Of a stretch of 19,728 nt of DNA, positions 14,392-19,728 are shown piece by piece (the stretch's first letter is position 1; every line of letters begins with the position of its first letter). The position numbers and the translations under genes were made by a program. This DNA is from Fidelibacterota bacterium (GTDB lineage Bacteria; Bipolaricaulota; Bipolaricaulia; Bipolaricaulales; Bipolaricaulaceae), in contig JAJRVI010000135.1 in NCBI GenBank assembly GCA_024277405.1, positions 1 to 19,728 on the forward strand. Direction: 5' to 3'. The notes beneath the pieces are model-generated. The model searched no databases. It saw nothing but the letters and a program-made list of their open reading frames with translations, and was not told the DNA's origin.

Positions 14392-14877
14392 TCAGTCGCG
14401 TGGGGCGCGGAAGTCCTTTGGGGACTCGAGGCCGAAGTACTCAAGGAACTCCTCGGTGACCTCCAGGATCTTGGTGGCGCCCTCCTTCCTGGCGCGCACG
14501 AAGCCGCGTTTCACCAGGTCCTTCACGTGGGCGTAGGCGCGTTGCCCCCTTATCCGCACCACCTCCGCCTGCTTTATGGGGCCGCGGTAGGCGATCAGGG
14601 CCAACGTCCGGAGGACCGGCTCGGGGATGTCCCCGCCCGGGGCGAAGGGGCGCACTAGATCCGCGTATTCCTCCCGCAGCTCGAGGATGTAGCCCCCACC
14701 CTTCCTCACCAGGCGGTACGGTTTCCCCCCCGCCTCCAGTTCCGCCGCGATCCCCTCCAGCGCCGCGTAGACCTCGTCCTCGGGGAAACGGAGGCCCCGT
14801 GCCAGTTCCTCCAGGGTGAGGGGCCGCGTGGCCACGAACAACGCGGCCTCAACGGCGGCCTTTACATTTCCTCGCAT
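14392..14877 (-). CDS. scpB: Segregation and condensation protein B
   Basis: A 161-aa ScpB, the dimeric kleisin-binding partner in the SMC condensin complex on the nucleoid. It has tandem winged-helix domains. The opening KAAVEAALFVATRPLTLEELA is the family's N-terminal signature, YRLVRKGGGYILELREEYADLV the first wing, and PVLRTLALIAYRGPIKQAEVVRIRG the highly conserved start of the second domain; the C-terminus LVKRGFVRARKE..ATKILEVTEEFLEYFGL is also typical. Length is slightly shorter than many ScpB proteins (170-200). The ATG at 14877 lies 29 bp inside the scpA gene without its own ribosome site, so it is probably translated by coupling. Last gene of smc-scpA-scpB. Confidence 0.95.
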   Translation of the reverse strand: MRGNVKAAVEAALFVATRPLTLEELARGLRFPEDEVYAALEGIAAELEAGGKPYRLVRKGGGYILELREEYADLVRPFAPGGDIPEPVLRTLALIAYRGPIKQAEVVRIRGQRAYAHVKDLVKRGFVRARKEGATKILEVTEEFLEYFGLESPKDFRAPRD

Positions 14878-15583
14878 GGTCCGGGACCCGCACGATGAGC
14901 TCCCCCAGGAAGTCCCTCTGGGTGAGGACCACCTTCCCCTCCGCGTCCAGGTGCAGGAGCTCCATGAATCGGGCCACTACCTCGGCGGGATCGCGCCGGG
15001 ACAGGAGTTTCTCGAAGGGGATATCCCTCTTCCCGTTCACCAGGGAGAGGAGCTTCCTGAAGAGCCGACGTGCCCGGGCGCTGAAGGGCTCCCCCTTGGG
15101 GAGCGGGACCCCACCGTCCCGGGGGCGGCGCCGGGGCTTGCGCTTGCGCTTCTCCTGGGCCAGGGCGGCCCGGAGGGCCTCCTCCAGCTCCGCCAACGTC
15201 ACCTTCCGGCGGGGGCGACGCACCACCGGGAGCCGGAGCTCCGGGGCGATGTACACCCCTTCCTCCGGGAGGTAGTCCGCCTCCTCCGCCGCCGCGCCGA
15301 GGGCCCCCTCCACATCCCCATCCACGTCCCCGTTGCCGTCTCGGTGGTGGCCGTTCATCTCGCGCAGGACCTCGGATTTGAGCCGCAAAAGCACCGATCC
15401 CACGAGGACCATGCGCCCCGGTACCTCCAGCTCCAGGGCCCGGAGCCCGGCGAGGTACGCCCGGAAGCGGCGCACGAGCTCCACCAGATCGATATCCCAC
15501 GGGTCCATGTCCGCCGTCAGGGCCCGTAACACCGTCTCCCAGTCCGCACGTGCCAGCCGCTCCGGAGAGATATCAACGCGCAT
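14849..15583 (-). CDS. scpA: Segregation and condensation protein A (kleisin), archaeal-like N-terminus
   Basis: A 244-aa kleisin that bridges the SMC heads and binds ScpB. The N-terminus lacks the usual bacterial FEGPLDLLL motif; instead it has DWETVLRALTADMDPWDIDLVELVRRFRAYL (15-44) and VLLRLKSEVL, a pattern I associate with archaeal ScpA. After an acidic linker (DGNGDVDGDVEG, 82-93), PELRLPVVRRPRRKVTLAELEEALRAAL (114-141) and a long basic stretch, a C-terminal winged helix (about 186-235, FEKLLSRRDPAEVVARFMELLHLDAEGKVVLTQRDF) should contact the SMC cap. ATG 15583 overlaps the smc stop by 11 bp, and its 3' end overlaps scpB by 29 bp. Confidence 0.9.
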   Translation of the reverse strand: MRVDISPERLARADWETVLRALTADMDPWDIDLVELVRRFRAYLAGLRALELEVPGRMVLVGSVLLRLKSEVLREMNGHHRDGNGDVDGDVEGALGAAAEEADYLPEEGVYIAPELRLPVVRRPRRKVTLAELEEALRAALAQEKRKRKPRRRPRDGGVPLPKGEPFSARARRLFRKLLSLVNGKRDIPFEKLLSRRDPAEVVARFMELLHLDAEGKVVLTQRDFLGELIVRVPDHARKCKGRR

Positions 15584-18062
15584 TTCCCGCCAACTCCAAT
15601 GCCAGGACGCGGGAGGAACCGCCCCGCATGGTCACCCCGTACACCCGATCGGCGTGGCGGATGAGCTCCTCGTTGTGGGAGATCACGATCACCTGCGCCT
15701 CGCGCGCGATCTCCCGGAGCAGCCCCGCCAGCCGCTCCGAGTTCGGCTTGTCCAGCGCCGCGTCCACCTCGTCGAAGAGGTAGAACGGGGCCGGTTTGCC
15801 CTCCGAGAGGGCGAGGACGAACGCGATGGCCACCAGGGTCTTCTCTCCCCCGGAGAGGGCGTCCAGGAGCTTGGGCTCCTTCCCCGGCGGCCGGGCCCGC
15901 ACCAGGAGCCCCGAGGAGAGGTCCCCGGGGTCCTCCAACGAGAGCCCCGCCTCCCCTCCCCCGAAGAGCTGCACGAACCGCCGGTTGAGCTCGGCCGAGA
16001 CCGCCTCCAGGGTGGCGAGGAACTTCTCCCGTTTGCGGCGCTCGATCTCCCCGATCAGGGATTCTATCTCCCGCTTCTCCCGTTCCAGGGTGAGGACCCG
16101 CTCCTTGAACGCCTGGAACTCGGCGAGATACGCCTCGTATTCCTCGATGGCCCGCATGTTGACGGGGCCGAAGGAGCTGAGACGGGACTCCAGCTCCCGC
16201 AGCCGGGCCTGGAGGGCGTTCACCGATCCCTCCACGGGCTCCGCGGGCTCGGGGGCCTCGCCGATGGCGGCGAGCTTCCCCTGGATCTCCCCCAGCTCCC
16301 GCTCGTGGCGGGCGACCATCCCCCGGGCGCGCTCCAGGGCACGGTAGGCCTGCTTGCGGCGCTCCCGGAGGGCGGAGAGCTCGTCCTCCTTCTTGGACCG
16401 GGTCCTCTTCCGTTGGGCCTGGCGGAGCGTCGCCCGGTGGAGCTCTTCCTCGGCCGCGGCGAGCTCCCGGCGCAGCCGGGCGACCTCCCCTTGGAGCCGG
16501 GCGAGCTCCCCCTTGGCGCGCTCGATCTGGGCGGCACGTCCCGCGAGGTCGGGCCCCCGGTGCGCGCGCTTCCGGCGGAACCCGCCGGTTATCGCCCCGC
16601 CCCGCTCGAGGAGGTCCCCGTCCAGGCTCACAGCCCGGACCCCGAGCGTGTCCCGCAGGACCTCCAGCGACTCCACCACCAGGGTGTCGGCGAGGACATA
16701 GCGGAACGCGGGCCGGACCTCCTCGGAACACGAGATGAGGTCCACGAGGAGCCCGAACACACCTTCCCTCCCCAGGAGCTCCTTCGCCGCCCGGGATACG
16801 GGCGGGAGGGCGAGCTTGTCCAGGGGGAGGAACCGGGCGCGGCCGACCTCGTTCTCCTTGAGATACCGGACGCAGCGGAGCGCCACGTCCCGGGTGGCGA
16901 CGACCAGGTCGTGGGCATGCCCCCCCAGGGCCGCCTCCAGGGCCACCTGGAGCTCCGGGGGCACTTCCCCGAGCTCCCCCAGGACCCCGATCACCCCCTC
17001 CCAGCCCAGGGAGAGGATCTCCTGGACCGCCTCGGGGAGACGCCGGGGGGGCGGGGAGAGGCGCTTCAGCTCCTCCAGGGCTTCGGAAAGGGACCGGATC
17101 TCGCGTTCCTTGGCCTTCGCCTCCGCCTCCTTGGCGGCGAGCTCCCCCCGCAGGCGCTCCACCCGCTGGACGAGCTGAAGGACCTCGCGGTCGGGGTCTC
17201 CGTCCGCTTCATCCTCCCTGTCCTTGAGCTCCCACTCGATTTCCTCGACCTCGCGATCGAGCTCGGCCACCTCCCGCGCGAGCCGGTCTGCCTCCGCCCG
17301 GTAGCGGCGGAGCTCCTCCTTGAGCCTCGCCTCCGCCTCCTTCAGCTCGCGAAAGCGCAGGTACTTGAGGGTGGCAAGCACGCGGTCGCGCTCGGCCTCG
17401 AGCTCGCGGTATTCGAGGGCCGCCTCCCGCTCCCGGTGGAGTTCCACCAGGTGCCGGCGGCGCTCGGCGAGGAGGATCCGCGAGGCGTTCAGGCGTTCCT
17501 TCACCTGGGCGAGCTCCGCGATGGCCTTGGCCTTGCGCTCCTCGTAGGTGGAGATCCCCGCCACCTCCTCGATCAGCTCCCGCCGCCGTTTCGGGGAGCG
17601 CTCCAGGACCTCGGTGACCATCCCCTGCTCCACGATGTAGTAACCCCCGGGCTCGATGTCGGCCAGCGAGAGGAGCCGTTCCACGTCGCCCGCCGCCACC
17701 ACCCTCCCCATGATGCGGTAGGTGGAGGAGGTGGCGGTGATGCGGCGGGAGATCACCACCTCGTCCGCGTGTTCGGGGAGGAGCTCGTCGAAGGTGCCGG
17801 CGGAGTTGTCGAGCACCAACGAGACCTCGGCCTCGGGGACGGTGGTCCCCTTGGGGCTCGTGTGGAGGAGGTGTTCGATCCTCCCCGCCCGCAGCGCCCG
17901 GGATCGATACCCCATGACGAAGGTGATGGCGTCCAGGATGTTCGACTTCCCGGTCCCGTTCTCGCCCACGATGGCGGTGAAACCGGGGTAGAAGGGGATG
18001 GTCGTCTTCCGGCCGAAGGACTTGAATCCCTGGATGGTGAGGCGCTTGATGTAGGTCCTCAT
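15573..18062 (-). CDS. smc: Chromosome partition protein SMC, short-armed
   Basis: An 829-aa SMC ATPase, the motor of condensin. Walker A GENGTGKSN (33-41), Q-loop region and RELIEEVAGISTYEERKAKA at 161-180 complete the N-head. The N-arm coiled coil runs about 180-340. The hinge is about 345-495 (GVIGVLGELGEVP to DGDLLERGGAITGG). The C-arm runs about 498-690 with FGPVNMRAIEEY at 631-642. Signature LSGGE (736-740) and Walker B YLFDEVDAALD (761-771) complete the C-head. All catalytic motifs are intact, but bacterial SMC is usually 1,100-1,200 aa, so the arms are about half length. ATG 18062 is used because the family opening YIKRLTIQGFKSF follows at once; GTG 18095 would add 11 residues. GAGGAG precedes the ATG closely. 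The gene is upstream of scpA, and both overlap. Confidence 0.96.
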   Translation of the reverse strand: MRTYIKRLTIQGFKSFGRKTTIPFYPGFTAIVGENGTGKSNILDAITFVMGYRSRALRAGRIEHLLHTSPKGTTVPEAEVSLVLDNSAGTFDELLPEHADEVVISRRITATSSTYRIMGRVVAAGDVERLLSLADIEPGGYYIVEQGMVTEVLERSPKRRRELIEEVAGISTYEERKAKAIAELAQVKERLNASRILLAERRRHLVELHREREAALEYRELEAERDRVLATLKYLRFRELKEAEARLKEELRRYRAEADRLAREVAELDREVEEIEWELKDREDEADGDPDREVLQLVQRVERLRGELAAKEAEAKAKEREIRSLSEALEELKRLSPPPRRLPEAVQEILSLGWEGVIGVLGELGEVPPELQVALEAALGGHAHDLVVATRDVALRCVRYLKENEVGRARFLPLDKLALPPVSRAAKELLGREGVFGLLVDLISCSEEVRPAFRYVLADTLVVESLEVLRDTLGVRAVSLDGDLLERGGAITGGFRRKRAHRGPDLAGRAAQIERAKGELARLQGEVARLRRELAAAEEELHRATLRQAQRKRTRSKKEDELSALRERRKQAYRALERARGMVARHERELGEIQGKLAAIGEAPEPAEPVEGSVNALQARLRELESRLSSFGPVNMRAIEEYEAYLAEFQAFKERVLTLEREKREIESLIGEIERRKREKFLATLEAVSAELNRRFVQLFGGGEAGLSLEDPGDLSSGLLVRARPPGKEPKLLDALSGGEKTLVAIAFVLALSEGKPAPFYLFDEVDAALDKPNSERLAGLLREIAREAQVIVISHNEELIRHADRVYGVTMRGGSSRVLALELAGNAR

Positions 18063-18172
18063 CGCTCCTCGACCGGGGGGCAAAGGGGGACCCACGCCGT
18101 CCCTCCGGACGCGGGGGCGGCCGCGGACGGCGAGAAGTTTCGGGAACGTGAGAGCGGTTTAGATCGGTTCAT
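18059..18172 (-). CDS. Possible 37-aa leader ORF overlapping the smc start
   Basis: ATG 18172 has GGAGG 6 nt upstream and opens 37 codons starting MNRSKPLSRSRNFS, ending in a TGA that overlaps the smc ATG (ATGA). The product is Ser-, Pro- and Arg-rich and unlike any protein I know. It would lie entirely in the smc leader. A chance ORF is likely in such GC-rich DNA; its value is the ribosome site plus stop-start overlap. Confidence 0.3.
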   Translation of the reverse strand: MNRSKPLSRSRNFSPSAAAPASGGTAWVPLCPPVEER

Positions 18173-18198
18173 TCTCGGCCTCCGGGCGTTGCGTGATG

Positions 18199-18227
18199 AC
18201 TATAACACTTGTGTCCGGGGACAGCAA
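18199..18227 (-). promoter_or_regulatory. Promoter of smc-scpA-scpB
   Basis: On the minus strand TTGCTG (18222-18227), exactly 17 bp, then TATAGT (18199-18204, 5/6) preceded by TGT, an extended -10. Transcription would start near 18192, giving a ~130-nt leader. The leader contains a GCCGTCC/GGACGGC inverted repeat (about 18097-18132). Confidence 0.55.
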
Positions 18228-18259
18228 AAGGGGGAGGGAAAAACGGCATTCCCTCCCCC
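18226..18259 (-). terminator. Intrinsic terminator of the coiled-coil protein gene
   Basis: An 11-bp stem, GGGGGAGGGAA (plus 18230-18240) with TTCCCTCCCCC (18249-18259), 8-nt loop. On the minus strand it is followed by TTTT (18226-18229). It lies 8 bp after the stop at 18268. Its U-tract shares bases with the -35 box of the smc promoter. Confidence 0.85.
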
Positions 18260-18267
18260 GCCCCGTC

Positions 18268-19131
18268 TCATCCCCCGGTGCCGCCGAGGAAGTAAAGGGC
18301 CAACGAGCCCAGCGCCACGAGCAGGGCGAGGATCGCCATCCCCTGGGCCCCGCTCAGGGCCCCCTGGAGTTCCTGGATCTTGGCGTCGGTGTCGCTCTGG
18401 AAGGCCGCGAAGGACGACTCCAACGAGTCCATCCGGGCGCGGACGTCGCCCATGTCGCCCTCCAGGGAGGCGATCCTGCCCGAGAGGTCGGCCAGCGAGG
18501 CCTCGAAGCCCCCGATCTTGGTGCGGTTGTTCTCGATCTTGGCCTGCAGTGCCTGTACCGCCTGCTCCAGGGCGAGGACGCGGCGCTGCAGATGGCCCAG
18601 GTCCTGGTCCTCCAGGCGCTTGATGCGTTCCTCGTGGTCCGCCACCTGGGCGGCGATCTGGTCCTGCTTCGCCTTGAGCTCATCGATCATCGCGGTGAGG
18701 GAATCCTCCAGGGCCATGAGCTTCTGGCGGAGGTCCTCGATGCGGGAGGAATTGGTGGAGATCGCGTCGGCGAGGGTCTTGGCGGTCTCCTCCAGGGAGG
18801 AGACCCGGTCGGAAAGCCCCGGGACCTGGTCGCAGACCATCTTGAGCTTGATGAGCTTGGCCTCCAGGTCCTTGAGCTGGACCGCGAGGGCCTGGTACTT
18901 GGCGTTCAGCTCCTCATCCTCCGCGTTCAGCGATGCGATGGCCCCCTTGATCTCAGTGATGAAGGCGGAGAAGAACTCGACCACCTCGCCGAAGGCGGAT
19001 TCCATCACGGTGATCTCTTCCTCGGCCGGTGGGAGAGCGGCCCCCGAGGGCCCCTCGGCCTTCTGGGCGAAGGCCGCCAGCCCCAGGCCCGCCCCCATCA
19101 GGGCCAACAAGAGGATTTTCTTCATATTCAC
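18268..19131 (-). CDS. Exported coiled-coil protein with C-terminal membrane anchor
   Basis: A 287-aa protein of unknown function. Residues 1-22 are a signal peptide (MNMKKILLLALMGAGLGLAAFA, cut before Q). An acidic region leads to a long coiled coil (about 55-255) with heptads such as LEAKLIKLKMV, VSSLEETAKTLADAI and RIASLEGDMGDVRARMDSLE. Residues about 263-281 (GMAILALLVALGSLALYFL) form a single membrane segment ending GGTGG. One Cys (in MVCDQVP) is near the start of the coil. The design, exported rod plus C-terminal anchor, recalls Thermotoga Omp-alpha, but no SLH domain is present. GTG 19131 has AAGGAGG 5 nt upstream; ATG 19125 (MKK) is an equally good start. It diverges from gltX and ends at a strong terminator. 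Confidence 0.82.
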   Translation of the reverse strand: MNMKKILLLALMGAGLGLAAFAQKAEGPSGAALPPAEEEITVMESAFGEVVEFFSAFITEIKGAIASLNAEDEELNAKYQALAVQLKDLEAKLIKLKMVCDQVPGLSDRVSSLEETAKTLADAISTNSSRIEDLRQKLMALEDSLTAMIDELKAKQDQIAAQVADHEERIKRLEDQDLGHLQRRVLALEQAVQALQAKIENNRTKIGGFEASLADLSGRIASLEGDMGDVRARMDSLESSFAAFQSDTDAKIQELQGALSGAQGMAILALLVALGSLALYFLGGTGG

Positions 19132-19241
19132 AACCCCCTCCTTTCACACGGGCGTCGACCCCAGCCTAAGCGGCGGCCCGGGGCCCCACACGGGAGGATG
19201 GGTTGTGGGTGAGGCCGGTTTGTCGCAACCTTTACGGACAG

Positions 19242-19728
19242 ATGTCCACGGCAACGGGCGGGAAGCTGCGCGTGCGTTTCGCCCCGAGCCCCACGGGCTA
19301 CCTCCACGTGGGGGGCGCGCGGACGGCGCTGTTCAACTGGCTGTGGGCGCGCAAGGAGGGCGGGGCCTTCGTGCTGCGGATCGAGGACACCGATCTCCAG
19401 CGCTCCGAGCGCCGCTTCGCGGAGGGGATCCTCATGGCCCTGCGGTGGCTTGGCCTGGACTGGGACGAGCTCTACCACCAGTCGGAACGCCTGGAACGTT
19501 ACCGGCACTACGCGGAGGCGCTCCTGCGGGAGGGCCGGGCCTATCCGTGCTTCTGCACCCCCGAGGAGATCGCCCGGCGGCTGGGGGGATCGCGGGGGGT
19601 GGAGTACGACGGGCACTGTCGGGGCCTCTCCCGCGCGGAGGTCGAGCGGTACCGCGCCGAGGGGAGGGTCCCGGCGATCAGGTTCATCGTGCCCGAGGAG
19701 AAGAAGCGCACCGCCTTCCGTGACTTCC
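19242..19728 (+). CDS. gltX: Glutamyl-tRNA synthetase, 3' end cut by window
   Basis: The first 162 residues of a class I synthetase charging tRNA-Glu. VRFAPSPTGYLHVGGARTALFNW carries the HIGH-equivalent motif, FVLRIEDTDLQRS contributes substrate-binding residues, and LGLDWDELYHQSERLERYRHYAEAL is typical GluRS. YPCFCTPEEI followed by YDGHCRGLS is the Cys-containing insert of bacterial GluRS. The KMSKS motif and anticodon-binding domain would lie outside the window. The frame stays open to base 19728. ATG 19242 was chosen by homology. No ribosome binding site is seen just upstream (CAACCTTTACGGACAG), and the TTTACG at 19231-19236 gives at best a poor -10. Discriminating or nondiscriminating charging cannot be judged from this part. 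Confidence 0.96.
   Translation, partial: MSTATGGKLRVRFAPSPTGYLHVGGARTALFNWLWARKEGGAFVLRIEDTDLQRSERRFAEGILMALRWLGLDWDELYHQSERLERYRHYAEALLREGRAYPCFCTPEEIARRLGGSRGVEYDGHCRGLSRAEVERYRAEGRVPAIRFIVPEEKKRTAFRDF

Noticed and set aside
15333..18623. A 1,096-codon open frame on the plus strand
   Set aside because: It is antisense to smc and scpA, both of which have clear conserved motifs. The translation is low-complexity G, L, R, P and E.

Overview
The window is a GC-rich, densely packed bacterial chromosome segment. Proteins are rich in Arg and Glu, arginine codons include many AGG, genes overlap at operon joints, and no mobile element, CRISPR array, tRNA or rRNA was seen. This fits a thermophilic, deep-branching bacterium; candidate phyla such as Bipolaricaulota/Acetothermia would fit, but the sequence alone does not decide it. 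A GDP-heptose gene set, two predicted exported proteins, a short SMC protein and an archaeal-looking ScpA are the most telling contents.

Layout. (1) 1-2031: the 3' part of a PAS-GAF-GGDEF diguanylate cyclase (+), a convergent small DUF6504-like gene (-) overlapping its end by 27 bp, and sfsA (+), diverging from the DUF6504 gene over 48 bp. (2) 2032-4140: a candidate promoter, an ABC-2 type ATPase and permease pair (+), then a 51-aa acidic helical protein with its own -10 box, ribosome binding site and a clear intrinsic terminator. 4138-4304 has no gene but holds nested inverted repeats and a second hairpin. (3) 12456 down to 4309 (-): a tight seven-gene unit, DUF4139 exported protein, 68-aa protein, phosphohexomutase, leuS, gmhB, hddC, hddA. 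(4) 12570-14294: a ClC-type chloride protein with two CBS domains (+), diverging from the operon. (5) 18062 down to 14392 (-): smc-scpA-scpB, the chromosome condensin operon, overlapping at both joints. (6) 19131-18268 (-): an exported coiled-coil protein with a C-terminal membrane segment, ending in an intrinsic terminator that abuts the smc promoter. (7) 19242 to the edge (+): gltX, truncated.

How the genes work together. gmhB, hddC and hddA give three of the four steps from sedoheptulose-7-phosphate to GDP-D-glycero-alpha-D-manno-heptose, a surface-glycan precursor; the isomerase GmhA is not in the window. The phosphohexomutase upstream fits sugar-phosphate supply. smc-scpA-scpB encode a complete condensin. 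No gene-free stretch exceeds 300 bases; the longest are 2032-2253 (nothing but a promoter seen), 4086-4308 (terminator plus structured region) and 18063-18267 (smc leader, promoter and terminator).

The observations most worth following are three arrays of a degenerate 7-bp repeat exactly at the gene joints around gmhB, promoters placed so close to start codons that the mRNAs would be leaderless, a half-length-arm SMC, a roughly 105-residue insertion in the LeuRS editing region, and the 51-aa protein with the structured region behind it.
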